NCBI RefSeq assembly: GCF_001049735.1
Contig: NZ_CVPC01000009.1
Span: forward strand, 62,001 to 126,000
Source: Nereida ignava
GTDB taxonomy: Bacteria; Pseudomonadota; Alphaproteobacteria; Rhodobacterales; Rhodobacteraceae
DNA: 64,000 nt
Reading direction: 5' to 3'
The position numbers were made by a program, and so were the translations under genes. Below the pieces are notes generated by a model. It was not told where the DNA came from. It saw only the letters and a list, made by a program, of their open reading frames with translations, and made no database searches. Shown in pieces: positions 25,312 through 33,865 of the stretch (the first letter of the stretch is position 1; each line of letters begins with the position of its first letter).

Positions 25312-26403
25312 CTAATTTGAAGTGCCTTCAAAGCAGCTCGCCATTGCATCCGCGATGTTGGCGATAAGGTCCGTGTAGGCCATTTCAGGTGTGCCGAGCG
25401 GATCAACTGTAGCAAAGCGTACATCAAGCCCTTCGGTGGCCACGCCAAGCAAACGCGTATCTGTCGCGGGCTCCGCGAAGGTGCATGTCACGTTTGCTTC
25501 GGTGAGTGTTTCGCGCAGGCTCGCAATATGCGCGGGACTTGGGCTTTGCGCATCGGTCAGGGTGATTGCTCCGGCGGGTTCAAGGCCAAACCGAGTTTCG
25601 AAATATGCAAATGCGTCGTGCAAAACAGCGTAAGATGCGTCTGTGTGCGGCGCCATTCTGAAGTCAATTGCTGACATGGTTTGCACTATTTCAGCCGCCG
25701 TCGTTGCCGCGTTTTGCTCGTAAGTTGCTTGGTTTTCGGGATCCACCTTCGACAGAGCCGCCGCAATTACATCTAACCACGCAATGGCATTGCTTGGGTC
25801 AAGCCACGCGTGTGGGTCAACAAGATTGCCCTGTGCATCTGTGTGATTGTGCTCGTCATGGTCATGGTCGTCGTGTTCTTTTTCGTGGTCATGCTCGTCG
25901 TGATCGTGGTCTTTATGTTCATCATGGTTATGGTCGTCATGTTCTTCCTCATGATCGTGCTCGTCATGGACATGCTCTTTTTCGTGATCGTGATCATGAT
26001 CATCATGTTCGTCGTGTTTGTCCGCGCCGTGATCATGATGGTCGTGACCAAGATCACGCGGCTCGATCAGTTTTGTCGCTTCCGCATTCAAAAGGGATAC
26101 ATGCTCTGCGTTTTTGCTGAGTGTCTCAAGGGGTGCCTCTAACCACGGAGTAAGTGCACCGCCGATCCAGAAAACTACGTCTGCATCGCGTAACGCGCGG
26201 GCATCAGATGGGCGCAGGGCGTAATCATGTGGCGATGCGCCGGGTTTGATCAAGTTGCGCGGTGTGCCCAAATCACCCATCACATGTGCGGCAAGGCTTG
26301 CGACAGGGGCGATGTCAGTGACCACGTTTGGCGTTTGTGCAGCAGCAGGAAGCGCTGCCAGTGTGGTGGTTGTCAGCAGAGCTGTGAAACGGGAAGAAAA
26401 CAT
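25312..26403 (-). CDS. znuA: Zinc ABC transporter substrate-binding protein ZnuA
   Basis: Periplasmic zinc receptor for the ZnuBC transporter; 363 residues with a signal peptide (about 1-22). Likely zinc ligands are His59 in GASPHDYAL, His198 in VDPHAWLDP, a His in VLHDAFAYF and an acidic residue near TVDPLG. Between the first two lies an unusual His/Asp/Glu-rich loop (residues 120-187) with 26 His in 68 residues, thought in ZnuA proteins to bind or sense extra zinc. It is divergent from zur-znuCB with Zur-box-like sites in the shared 111-bp promoter region. Confidence 0.93.
   Translation of the reverse strand: MFSSRFTALLTTTTLAALPAAAQTPNVVTDIAPVASLAAHVMGDLGTPRNLIKPGASPHDYALRPSDARALRDADVVFWIGGALTPWLEAPLETLSKNAEHVSLLNAEATKLIEPRDLGHDHHDHGADKHDEHDDHDHDHEKEHVHDEHDHEEEHDDHNHDEHKDHDHDEHDHEKEHDDHDHDEHNHTDAQGNLVDPHAWLDPSNAIAWLDVIAAALSKVDPENQATYEQNAATTAAEIVQTMSAIDFRMAPHTDASYAVLHDAFAYFETRFGLEPAGAITLTDAQSPSPAHIASLRETLTEANVTCTFAEPATDTRLLGVATEGLDVRFATVDPLGTPEMAYTDLIANIADAMASCFEGTSN
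25843..26046 (-). repeat. Low-complexity His/Asp/Glu repeat inside znuA
   Basis: About 200 bp built from CAT/CAC and GAC/GAG codons encode the His-rich loop of ZnuA. The DNA is internally repetitive and so prone to length change by slippage; the length can be expected to vary between strains. Confidence 0.8.
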
Positions 26404-26420
26404 GAGCAGAACCTTGGGAG

Positions 26421-26434
26421 TGTTATAATATCAC
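26421..26434. promoter_or_regulatory. Candidate Zur box 1 (znuA side)
   Basis: TGTTATAATATCAC lies 18 bp from the znuA start. It shares TGTTATA with the second, longer palindrome in the same intergenic region and resembles the TGTTATA-type motifs of alphaproteobacterial Zur sites. One half is degenerate. Confidence 0.5.
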
Positions 26435-26447
26435 GCGGGTTGATATA

Positions 26448-26467
26448 TGTTATAGTATATCATAACA
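26448..26467. promoter_or_regulatory. Candidate Zur box 2 (zur side)
   Basis: TGTTAT (26448-26453) and ATAACA (26462-26467) form perfect 6-bp arms around an AT-rich centre, 48 bp before zur. Its position between znuA and zur-znuCB and its shape fit a Zur operator repressing both directions when zinc is plentiful. Confidence 0.65.
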
Positions 26468-26514
26468 AGTCTAAAATGCGTCGGACTTTGCGGCGTATTG
26501 CAGGAGGTGCGCTG

Positions 26515-26994
26515 ATGCAGCCAATCGGATTTAAATCCCATGATCACGGAACGTGCATCGCGCACAGCGTGACATCTGTGCAAAAGCAATGCGCTGAGCG
26601 GGGCCTTCAACTCACGCCCGTACGTCAACGTGTGCTGGAAATCCTGTTGGCAAAACATCAAGCCATGGGCGCATATGATATTCTCGCCGTTCTTAAGGCT
26701 GACGGTTTTAGTGCGCAGCCACCTGTTGCGTATCGTGCGCTCGACTTTCTTGTAGGCAACGGCTTTGCTCATAAGATCGAACGGCTGAACGCCTTTGTCG
26801 CCTGTTCGCACCCGTCGTCCGAACATGTGCCGGCATTTTTGATTTGCCGTGTTTGCGAAAACGTAGCCGAAGGAATTGCGAACTTGTCCGAGGATACCGT
26901 TGCGGCATCTGCAAGAGACGCTGGATTTATCATTGAACGCGCAGTAGTCGAGGCCGAAGGCGTTTGCCCAAACTGTGACGGAGCGCAACCGTGA
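26515..26994 (+). CDS. zur: Zinc uptake regulator Zur (Fur family)
   Basis: Fur-family repressor of 159 residues that shuts off zinc uptake when zinc is bound. The winged-helix region is LTPVRQRVLEILLAKHQAMG to VAYRALDFLVGNGFAHKI. Metal ligands are visible in CSHPSSEHVPAFLICRVC and the structural GVCPNC pair near the end. ATG 26515 is set by AGGAGG (26502-26507); upstream in-frame codons run through the Zur boxes. The stop overlaps the znuC start (GTGA). A role in iron is unlikely given the znu context. Confidence 0.93.
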   Translation: MQPIGFKSHDHGTCIAHSVTSVQKQCAERGLQLTPVRQRVLEILLAKHQAMGAYDILAVLKADGFSAQPPVAYRALDFLVGNGFAHKIERLNAFVACSHPSSEHVPAFLICRVCENVAEGIANLSEDTVAASARDAGFIIERAVVEAEGVCPNCDGAQP

Positions 26995-27746
26995 AGACTT
27001 TGCTTGAAGCCCGCGATGTAGATGTTCGCATCGGCGCATTACGCGTTCTGGACCGTGTGAACTTTCGTCTTGAGCCGGGCGAAATCGTCACGATCGTAGG
27101 ACCCAACGGCTCTGGCAAGTCGACATTTCTGCGCACACTGATTGGGGCGCATCAGCCGACGTCTGGCACAGTTACGCGCGCGGATGGCTTGCGCATTGGC
27201 TACATCCCGCAAAAACTACAGATCGACAGCACGCTGCCCATCACTGTTGCGCGTTTTTTAAACCTGCCCTCGCGGGTTGGGGCCACCAAAGTGCGTGAAG
27301 CACTGGCGCAGGCGGGTGTGGGCGATTTGGCACAACGGCCTATGGTGGGTTTGTCCGGCGGTCAGTTTCAACGGGTCTTGTTGGCGCGTGCGCTGTTGGC
27401 GTCACCTGACGTGCTGGTTCTTGATGAGGCAACTCAGGGGCTTGATCAAACGGGGTCGGCGTCATTCTACCGCCAGATTGAGGAAGTGCGCCAAACCCTT
27501 GGGTGTGCTGTGTTGATGGTCAGCCATGAGTTGCATGTTGTCATGGCCGCCTCGGACCGCGTGATTTGCCTGAATGGCCATGTGTGTTGCGAAGGTGCGC
27601 CGGAACATGTGGCCTCAGCGCCAGAATACCGCGCGCTTTTCGGCACAGGTACCCAAGGTGCATTGGCTCTTTATCGCCATGATCACGACCACGCGCATGA
27701 TGAGGCCGGAAACTGTGTTCACGACCATCAAGAGGCCCACGGATGA
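26991..27746 (+). CDS. znuC: Zinc ABC transporter ATP-binding protein ZnuC
   Basis: ATPase of the zinc importer, 251 residues. Walker A is GPNGSGKST, the signature is LSGGQ, and Walker B is VLVLDEAT. The C-terminal 25 residues are His-rich (YRHDHDHAHDE, then HDHQEAHG), an added metal-binding tail that mirrors the loop in ZnuA. The start is GTG 26991, overlapping the zur stop by 4 bp; the stop overlaps znuB (ATGA). Confidence 0.93.
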   Translation: MKTLLEARDVDVRIGALRVLDRVNFRLEPGEIVTIVGPNGSGKSTFLRTLIGAHQPTSGTVTRADGLRIGYIPQKLQIDSTLPITVARFLNLPSRVGATKVREALAQAGVGDLAQRPMVGLSGGQFQRVLLARALLASPDVLVLDEATQGLDQTGSASFYRQIEEVRQTLGCAVLMVSHELHVVMAASDRVICLNGHVCCEGAPEHVASAPEYRALFGTGTQGALALYRHDHDHAHDEAGNCVHDHQEAHG

Positions 27747-28549
27747 GCTACCTAGATGACTTTTTGGTTCGCGCAGCGCTTGCGGGGATCGGTGTTGCGC
27801 TGGCGGCAGGGCCACTTGGATGTTTTGTCGTATGGCGCCGCATGGCCTACATTGGTGACGCGACAGCGCACGCGGCCATCCTTGGGGTGGCGCTTGCATT
27901 GGCGTTGAGCATTTCAGTCTCTGCGGGGATCATGGTGGTTTGCCTTCTCATGGCCACAGCTGTTTCAGGGATGAGCGGCAGGGGGCTGTCTGGGGATGCG
28001 CTTCTTGGCGTGATGGCCCACGGCACTTTGGCGTTTGGATTGGTTGGGGTGTCGTTCCTGCAAGGCAACCGCATTGATCTGAACAGCTATCTTTTCGGCG
28101 ATATTCTGGCCGTCAGCCCGACTGATCTTGGGGTGATTTGGGGTGGCGTGCTTATCATCTTGGGACTGCTTTGGTGGCGCTGGTCCGCGTTGCTGACATC
28201 AACCATGAGTGAAGATTTGGCGTTTGCGGCAGGTATCAATCCGCGCCGCGAGCAGTTTGTTTTGACGGTTGCCTTGGCATTAGTTGTAGCTGTGGCGATC
28301 AAAGTGGTGGGTGCGCTTTTGATTGCGGCCTTGCTCATCATCCCGGCGGCAACCGCACGTTCACTTGCCCGTAGTCCGGAAACCATGGCCGTTTTGGCGG
28401 CCTTAATTGGCGCGGCAAGCGCGCTTGGTGGTTTGGGGGCTGCGTTCGCTTTTGATACGCCAACGGGTCCAACCATCGTCAGCCTTGCTGCGGTCTTCTT
28501 CACTGTGTCGGCGATGACCCGTTTGGTGTGGGGCGTGCGGGGGACTTAG
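27743..28549 (+). CDS. znuB: Zinc ABC transporter permease ZnuB
   Basis: Membrane subunit of the zinc importer, 268 residues, ABC-3 family, with about eight helices. Recognisable parts are the N-terminal LGCFVVWRRMAYIGDATAHA with the conserved H-A, HGTLAFGLVGVSFL, and VVGALLIAALLIIPAATAR. Translationally coupled to znuC by ATGA. Its last 4 bp overlap the end of the convergent otnC, leaving no room for a terminator between them. Confidence 0.92.
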   Translation: MSYLDDFLVRAALAGIGVALAAGPLGCFVVWRRMAYIGDATAHAAILGVALALALSISVSAGIMVVCLLMATAVSGMSGRGLSGDALLGVMAHGTLAFGLVGVSFLQGNRIDLNSYLFGDILAVSPTDLGVIWGGVLIILGLLWWRWSALLTSTMSEDLAFAAGINPRREQFVLTVALALVVAVAIKVVGALLIAALLIIPAATARSLARSPETMAVLAALIGAASALGGLGAAFAFDTPTGPTIVSLAAVFFTVSAMTRLVWGVRGT

Positions 28550-29193
28550 TCGTCCCAGCTGATGTCAAACTTTGTGACGACTTGTGCAACTTGATCAGTC
28601 GTAAGGCCGTTTGCGTGCATGCCGCGCGTCATCATCGCAAGCCGCGCGCCGTCTTCCAATTCTTCGATCGCGTTGCAGGCCGCTTCAACGTCTTTGCCGG
28701 CCACCACAGGGCCGTGATTGGCCAGCATGACCGCACTTCGCTTGCCTGCTAAGCTTCGCACCGCTTCGCCCATCGCGGGATCGCCGGGTAGGAAAAATGG
28801 CAAAAGTTTTACGCGGCCCAATTTCATAATGCCGTAGGGCGTCAGTGGTGGGATGAAATTATCTGTATCTGCGTCAGGCATCATCGAAAGGGCCACGGAA
28901 TGGCATGAATGCAAATGCACCACGGCGCCTGCAGTGCTGCGCGTGTCATAAAACGCTGTGTGCAAAGGCATTTCCTTGGTGGGGCTGTCACCACCAACAT
29001 GGTGCCCGTTCGCGTCAAAACGGCTGAGCCGTGCGGGATCAAGGCGGCCAAAACTGGTACCCGTGGGAGACACCAAAAGTCCGCCATCTTCGGTACGCAC
29101 AGAAATATTGCCGGTGCTGCCGTGCGTCAGCCCGCGATCAAAGAGTGATTTAGCGAGCGTGCAGATTTGCTCTCTGAGGTGGGTGTCGCTCAT
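28546..29193 (-). CDS. otnC: 3-oxo-tetronate 4-phosphate decarboxylase (class II aldolase family)
   Basis: Zinc-dependent class II aldolase/decarboxylase of 215 residues. Metal and substrate motifs: RGLTHGSTGNISVR, HLHSCHSVALSM (two His ligands) and MLANHGPVVAG (third His). With the kinase next to it, it would convert 3-oxo-tetronate 4-phosphate to dihydroxyacetone phosphate in four-carbon acid sugar breakdown. Start codon overlaps the kinase stop by 4 bp. Isomerase and dehydrogenase partners (OtnI, LtnD) are not in the window. Confidence 0.82.
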   Translation of the reverse strand: MSDTHLREQICTLAKSLFDRGLTHGSTGNISVRTEDGGLLVSPTGTSFGRLDPARLSRFDANGHHVGGDSPTKEMPLHTAFYDTRSTAGAVVHLHSCHSVALSMMPDADTDNFIPPLTPYGIMKLGRVKLLPFFLPGDPAMGEAVRSLAGKRSAVMLANHGPVVAGKDVEAACNAIEELEDGARLAMMTRGMHANGLTTDQVAQVVTKFDISWDD

Positions 29194-30428
29194 ACCGAGC
29201 CACCCAAGACGCCCGCCGCTTTTTCAAAGAAATCAAGTGCACCAAAATTGCCGGACTTAAGCGCGAGGGTCAGGTCTTTGCTGGCGCGCAATGCGGGTAC
29301 ACCGGGGTCAATTTCAGGGCCGATTTCAAGCTGGGCAAGCTTTAGGCCTTCTACAACCGCGCCTGATGTCTCACCGCCCGCGGTTAACAAGCGGGTCACA
29401 CCGCCCGCAACCAGCAGGGCCGCAACATCAGAAAAGAGCGTTTCAATGGCCTGCGACGACTGCTCAAGGCCGTATTCATTTTGGACCGATTTAATGACCT
29501 CAGGATCAGCCGAACTGTACGCAAGCGGGATGCCGTCAGCCTGCAGCGCCCATGACGCGATGTCTTGGGCGGTTTGGCGGCCCTCGATCACATTGGCGGC
29601 AATGATCTCAAGGCTGGGGTGTTTTTCTTTGTGACGCGTTACTTGTTCGCGGGTCGCGACCGAGCATGATCCAGACAGGGCCACACATTTGCCGTCCTGA
29701 CTGGTCCAGTCGGGGCGGCTTGGGCTGCAGTCAAAATTTGCAGGTAGACCAAGCGCCACGCCAGACCCACCCGTAATTAACGGCAGATCGGCGGCAGCTT
29801 TGCCGATGGCTATGAGATCTTCATTGCGGATTGCATCAACAATGATGTGGGTGTTGCCAAGGGCGTGCTGCGCGTCAAGCTCGGCTGAAATCGCATCAGC
29901 GCCAGCAAACACTGTCGGGGCTGTGACATGCCCGACCGCATGCTGAGTTTGCAGACCCAACCAACGGCGCAGATCAGGGTCAGTCATTGGCGTGAGAGGG
30001 TGATGGCGCATGCCACTATCACTTAGTAGCTGATCTTGGACAAACAGATGCCCCTGATAAACTGAGCGGCCCGTTGTTGGAAAAGCAGGGCAGGCGATCA
30101 CGCGTGTGGCGTTAAGCCGCGCGGCTAGCGCATCCATGACAGGACCAATGTTACCTTCGGGCGTACTGTCAAACGTTGAGCAATATTTGAAAAATATCTG
30201 CGTGCAACCTTGAGCCAACAACCAATCAAGCGCCACAAGAGACTGCTCAACAGCTTGGGCTACGGGAACGGATCGTGACTTAAGCGCAACCACACCGGCC
30301 TCAACATCAACAGATGCAGGGCCTGACGGAACTCCAGTGTATTGCGTAACGCGCATCCCGCCTTTGGCCAGCGTGTTTGCGAGGTCACTTGATCCAGTAA
30401 AATCATCACCAATACAGCCGAGTTTCAT
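29190..30428 (-). CDS. otnK: 3-oxo-tetronate kinase (DUF1537 family)
   Basis: Four-carbon acid sugar kinase, 412 residues. The N-terminal domain opens LGCIGDDFTGSSDLANTLAK (the DUF1537 signature with the catalytic Asp pair), and the C-terminal nucleotide-binding domain has TAGGETSGAVVEGL. It phosphorylates 3-dehydro-tetronates for cleavage by OtnC. First gene of a two-gene operon; substrate stereochemistry cannot be read from sequence. Confidence 0.85.
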   Translation of the reverse strand: MKLGCIGDDFTGSSDLANTLAKGGMRVTQYTGVPSGPASVDVEAGVVALKSRSVPVAQAVEQSLVALDWLLAQGCTQIFFKYCSTFDSTPEGNIGPVMDALAARLNATRVIACPAFPTTGRSVYQGHLFVQDQLLSDSGMRHHPLTPMTDPDLRRWLGLQTQHAVGHVTAPTVFAGADAISAELDAQHALGNTHIIVDAIRNEDLIAIGKAAADLPLITGGSGVALGLPANFDCSPSRPDWTSQDGKCVALSGSCSVATREQVTRHKEKHPSLEIIAANVIEGRQTAQDIASWALQADGIPLAYSSADPEVIKSVQNEYGLEQSSQAIETLFSDVAALLVAGGVTRLLTAGGETSGAVVEGLKLAQLEIGPEIDPGVPALRASKDLTLALKSGNFGALDFFEKAAGVLGGSV

Positions 30429-30608
30429 ATGCTATCCGCCTGTTCATGTCGTTGAGGTAAGGGATAGCGGCTGGTCCGACGGATTGTCTAGGGGTATGTC
30501 CAAACACCCTTCGCTGTGAGCGGCAGGCTCTCTTCGGATATGCCTGATTGTATTGCGTTTGGCAGAAATAGCAGTATCAGGAATGCACGAAACAATCGAG
30601 TAGACCGC

Positions 30609-31658
30609 ATGAGCCAAAACGCCGACGAAAGCCTGCCGACACAAATGGTGGGACCCGCCAGAGATTGGCTTAAAACCTTGGGCAAATACCGCGAACCGGA
30701 TGCGTGGCGCAGCAGCTTTGAAATTGCTGTGACGCTTTGCCCGTTTGTGGTTCTGTGGGCCTGTGCGTGGTGGGCGTTGTCGGTGTCTTGGACCTTGGCG
30801 CTTTTCCTGTCGGTCATCAACGCGGCGTTCCTTTTGCGCCTGTTTTGTATCCAGCATGATTGCGGCCACGGTGCGTTTTTCAAAAACCGCGCGGTCAGTG
30901 ATTGGGTCGGACGCGGTTTGGGGGTTTTGACCCTTACGCCCTACGATGTCTGGCGTCGCTCACATGCAATTCATCACGGCGCTGCTGGCGACTTGGGCCG
31001 GCGCGGTATTGGTGATGTGCAAACGCTGACCGTGTCAGAATATCGCGCTTTGTCGTGGGGTGGCCGGTTAAAGTATCGGGCCTACCGAAATCCGATCGTG
31101 ATGTTTGGTTTGGGGCCTGGCTATTTGTTTTTGCTCCAAAACCGTCTGCCTTTGGGCTTTATGTCACAAGCGCGCTTTTGGGTAAGCGCCATGCTGACAA
31201 ATGTTGTTATTCTCTGTGCGCTTGGCGCCATCGTTTACTTCAAGGGTCTGCAGCCGATCTTGTTGATCTTTATGCCAACCACATTGGTGGCGGCGACCAT
31301 TGGTGTTTGGCTGTTTTACGTGCAGCATCAATTTGAGAACACGTATTGGGAAGAAACACCCGACTGGGATTTGCACGACGCAGCTTTTCATGGAAGCTCT
31401 CATTATGTTTTGCCGCCTGTGCTGCAATGGCTCACTGCAAATATCGGGATTCATCACATTCACCACCTGTACAGCCGCATTCCATTCTACCGGTTGCCGC
31501 AAGTGTTGGTCGACTGCCCTGCTCTTGGGACTATGAACCGGCTGACCATACGCCAGAGCTTTGCCCAAGCGCGGTTGCATCTGTGGGATGAGGAAAGAAA
31601 ACGTTTGGTCGCATTTTCGCAAATCAGAACACCTGCAACCAGCGCTGTGCCAAGCTAA
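30609..31658 (+). CDS. Membrane fatty acid desaturase family protein
   Basis: Di-iron membrane desaturase or hydroxylase of 349 residues with three His boxes: QHDCGHG (about residue 87), HAIHHG (about 122) and HIHHLYSR (about 283), between four to five membrane helices. It probably introduces a double bond into acyl lipids, but this superfamily also includes carotenoid and sterol-type enzymes. ATG 30609 is preferred over an in-frame start 93 bases upstream because it avoids a polar non-conserved extension; ribosome binding is weak for both. No clear operon partners. Confidence 0.8.
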   Translation: MSQNADESLPTQMVGPARDWLKTLGKYREPDAWRSSFEIAVTLCPFVVLWACAWWALSVSWTLALFLSVINAAFLLRLFCIQHDCGHGAFFKNRAVSDWVGRGLGVLTLTPYDVWRRSHAIHHGAAGDLGRRGIGDVQTLTVSEYRALSWGGRLKYRAYRNPIVMFGLGPGYLFLLQNRLPLGFMSQARFWVSAMLTNVVILCALGAIVYFKGLQPILLIFMPTTLVAATIGVWLFYVQHQFENTYWEETPDWDLHDAAFHGSSHYVLPPVLQWLTANIGIHHIHHLYSRIPFYRLPQVLVDCPALGTMNRLTIRQSFAQARLHLWDEERKRLVAFSQIRTPATSAVPS

Positions 31659-31757
31659 GCCATTCCCCCCACACTTGCAGGGAGCGCGGCGCAGGTTACT
31701 TACGGTCGACACGATCCAAATTGTATCACCGGCTCATGGCCGCTGGAGTAAGAAAAC

Positions 31758-32630
31758 ATGATTATTCTCGATGGCGGCATGGGGCAGGAACTTATCAAAC
31801 GTGCTGGGCGGGCAACAGACCTGTGGTCGATGCAGGCGCTGTTGGATGCGCCGCAGATGGTCCGTGAGGTGCATGACGAGTATTTTGCCGCAGGAGCGTC
31901 AATTGCTACGACGAATACCTATTCAATACTGCCAGATCGGTTGTTGTCCAAAGGGTTAGGGGATCAATTGATCCCCATGACAAGAACCGCCTGCGAAATG
32001 GCTGTGGCTGCACGTGATGCGCACGGGTCGGGACTGGTTGCGGGATCGTTGGGGCCGCAAGGGTTTTCATACCAACCGGACCAATGCCCACCCGCGGAAC
32101 AGGCGGCCGAGGTCTATGCTGACCTTGCGAGGTTGCACGCAAATTATGTGGACTTTCATTTGCTGGAAACGATGTCCTCTATCGATCAGGCACGCGGTGG
32201 GTTGATGGGGGCACAGCTCACTGGGCTGCCTGTTTGGGTCGCGTTCTCAGTTAGTGACGATGACGGCCGTTTGCTGCGCTCTGGAGAGCCTTTGGCAGAT
32301 GTGTTGCCGCTACTAAAAGAGTATCGCCCCGAAGCGGTCTTGATCAATTGCTCATCGCCCGAGGCGGTTTCAGACGGCCTGAGCAGCTTGGTAGGTCATG
32401 ACTTTAAAGTTGGAGCCTATGCAAATGGGTTCACCAAAATTCATGCAGACTTCAATTCGATCAACGCAACAGTTGATTTGTTGGAAGCGCGCACGGATTT
32501 GGGGCCAGATGCGTATTTGACGTTTGCAAAAGGTTGGGCCGCAACCGGCGCATCAATCATCGGCGGTTGCTGTGAAGTAGGGCCAAAGCATATCGAGGCA
32601 CTGGCGGAGTATTTCGCAGAAGTGCGGTAA
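31758..32630 (+). CDS. Homocysteine S-methyltransferase family protein
   Basis: 290 residues, TIM-barrel S-methyltransferase. It opens ILDGGMGQELIKR; the zinc-binding Cys residues are in LINCSSPEAV and near the end in IIGGCCEVGP. Members move a methyl group from S-methylmethionine, betaine or a related donor (such as DMSP in marine relatives) to homocysteine, giving methionine. The donor cannot be read here. It appears to be a single-gene unit with no riboswitch that I can recognise upstream. Confidence 0.85.
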   Translation: MIILDGGMGQELIKRAGRATDLWSMQALLDAPQMVREVHDEYFAAGASIATTNTYSILPDRLLSKGLGDQLIPMTRTACEMAVAARDAHGSGLVAGSLGPQGFSYQPDQCPPAEQAAEVYADLARLHANYVDFHLLETMSSIDQARGGLMGAQLTGLPVWVAFSVSDDDGRLLRSGEPLADVLPLLKEYRPEAVLINCSSPEAVSDGLSSLVGHDFKVGAYANGFTKIHADFNSINATVDLLEARTDLGPDAYLTFAKGWAATGASIIGGCCEVGPKHIEALAEYFAEVR

Positions 32631-32678
32631 CCTTGGCACATTTACGTCAAGGCTGGTCTCAATGATCGAAGTGCGGCC

Positions 32679-33020
32679 CTAGGCGTAGGCCGCGTCAACG
32701 ATGAACTCGACCTTTAGCTCAGGACGCGCAAGCTTGGCTTCCCCGCACGCGCGTGTAGGTGCATGGCCGGCGGGGACCCAAGCGTTCCACACTTCGTTGA
32801 GGCCTGCGAAATCACTCATGTCGGCCAGCCAGATCGTGACACGCAGCATGTCGTTGCGCGATGAACCCGCCTTGATCAACAGCGCGTCGATTTTCTCAAG
32901 ACACGCGCGTACTTGATCTTGGATTGTGTCACCCTCGGCAACCTGACCGGTTAGATACGCCACACCGTTGTGCTTCACGATTTTGGACGAGCGTTCGCCT
33001 GTTTCAATGCGTTCAATCAT
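32679..33020 (-). CDS. RidA family protein
   Basis: Small Rid/YjgF trimer protein of 113 residues. Rid proteins hydrolyse reactive enamine/imine intermediates made by PLP enzymes. The conserved Arg appears in PTRACGEAKLARPELKVEF, with a typical Rid ending. ATG 33020 gives the usual length; a longer in-frame start lies in the upstream intergenic DNA. Convergent with the methyltransferase gene. Subfamily (archetypal RidA or Rid1-7) is not resolved. Confidence 0.82.
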   Translation of the reverse strand: MIERIETGERSSKIVKHNGVAYLTGQVAEGDTIQDQVRACLEKIDALLIKAGSSRNDMLRVTIWLADMSDFAGLNEVWNAWVPAGHAPTRACGEAKLARPELKVEFIVDAAYA

Positions 33021-33088
33021 GGTGGGGCTCCTATGGCAGCAATGTCTATCGTTCAGGGCATATAATGCGCTTTGGTCAGTGGGGTACA

Positions 33089-33097
33089 GGGGGGGGG
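33089..33097 (+). repeat. G9 homopolymer in an intergenic region
   Basis: Nine consecutive G bases about 70 bp upstream of the RidA start, the longest single-base run noticed. It may vary in length or be an assembly uncertainty. Confidence 0.6.
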
Positions 33098-33235
33098 AAG
33101 CTGGCGGGGGTATAAGTTGGCCCGCCACGACATGTTTGGTCAACACGGTGATTGCCGACCTCATTCGTGACTAGGTTCAAGCCAGACTAGTTTATGGTCG
33201 GCTCAAGAGTCGCGCGCGATATCATAAAAGGAAGA

Positions 33236-33311
33236 TGGTGGACCCTAGCGGGATCGAACCGCTGACCTCCTGCATGCCATGCAGGCGCTCTCCCAGCTGA
33301 GCTAAGGGCCC
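33236..33311 (-). tRNA. tRNA-Ala (GGC anticodon)
   Basis: 76 bases on the minus strand with the 3' CCA encoded. The acceptor arm GGGCCCT pairs with AGGGTCC (one G-U), the D arm has AGCTCAGCTGGGAGAGC, the anticodon stem CCTGC/GCAGG encloses loop ATGGCAT with anticodon GGC, and the T arm has GGTTCGATCC. It reads GCC and GCU Ala codons. A 7-bp hairpin (33318-33333) lies just upstream. Confidence 0.95.
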
Positions 33312-33317
33312 TATGGT

Positions 33318-33333
33318 GCGGCTAAGTAGCCGC
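33318..33333. repeat. Short perfect hairpin between the FYDLN-acid gene and tRNA-Ala
   Basis: GCGGCTA and TAGCCGC separated by 2 bases. No T-run follows on the minus strand, so it may be an RNA processing site or weak pause rather than a full terminator. Confidence 0.35.
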
Positions 33334-33378
33334 GTGGTGAGGGGAGTTCAAGAGAAAAACACCCCCCACATTCGCTAA

Positions 33379-33711
33379 TTAATTGTCGTCGTCGCCTTCG
33401 GCAGCAACATCGGCGATTTCGTCCAAAGAAACGTTATCTTCGTCGTCATCATCGTCGAGCACATCATCACCCAGATCGACTTCGAGATCATCCTCGTCAT
33501 CGAGTACGAGCTCTTCGCCGTCTGCTTCTGTATCTTCAGCTTTTGCGGCTGCTGGATCAGCTTTGTCGGCGACCATTGTGCGGTTCTTGTTGACATCAAC
33601 GGTGACTTCTTCACCCGTGTATGGGCTCACGATTGGCGTACGGCCAAGATCGTAGAAGCGTTTACCGGTGGTTGGGCAAAGGCGTTTGACGCCCCATTCG
33701 TCCTTAGGCAT
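33379..33711 (-). CDS. TIGR02300 / FYDLN acid domain protein
   Basis: 110 residues. The N-terminus (WGVKRLCPTTGKRFYDLGR) is the defining FYDLN motif with a probable zinc-ribbon-like start, followed by PIVSPYTGEEV. The last ~55 residues are extremely acidic (runs of D and E), as in the family. Function is unknown; members are restricted to alphaproteobacteria and lie near tRNA or aroA genes. The acidic tail suggests binding to a basic partner or nucleic-acid mimicry, which is speculation. Confidence 0.88.
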   Translation of the reverse strand: MPKDEWGVKRLCPTTGKRFYDLGRTPIVSPYTGEEVTVDVNKNRTMVADKADPAAAKAEDTEADGEELVLDDEDDLEVDLGDDVLDDDDDEDNVSLDEIADVAAEGDDDN

Positions 33712-33865
33712 ATCGGATCCCTTGGGTAATCGAGGGTTGAAACTATCTCACAGGCACGCCCTAATGGCATCGCTTGCGATGTGTATCGCTGGCAGGTGCC
33801 ACACTCAGGCGGCTCTGTCAAAGTGATTCCGTCGCAATGTGGCTAGGATGGGCAGAATTCAGGCA

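Noticed and set aside
25810-26142. Long hydrophobic reading frame (Val/Met/Phe-rich) on the plus strand opposite znuA
   Set aside because: It is the antisense image of the His/Asp codon repeat in znuA; its composition follows directly from CAT/GAC triplets read backwards.
31659-31757. Possible SAM or SAH riboswitch before the homocysteine methyltransferase
   Set aside because: The 99-bp gap has no recognisable conserved core or pseudoknot of SAM-I, SAM-II or SAH riboswitches.
33383-33655. Ser-rich plus-strand frame opposite the FYDLN-acid gene
   Set aside because: The serine runs are the reverse reading of Asp/Glu codons in the acidic tail; the minus-strand FYDLN motif decides.
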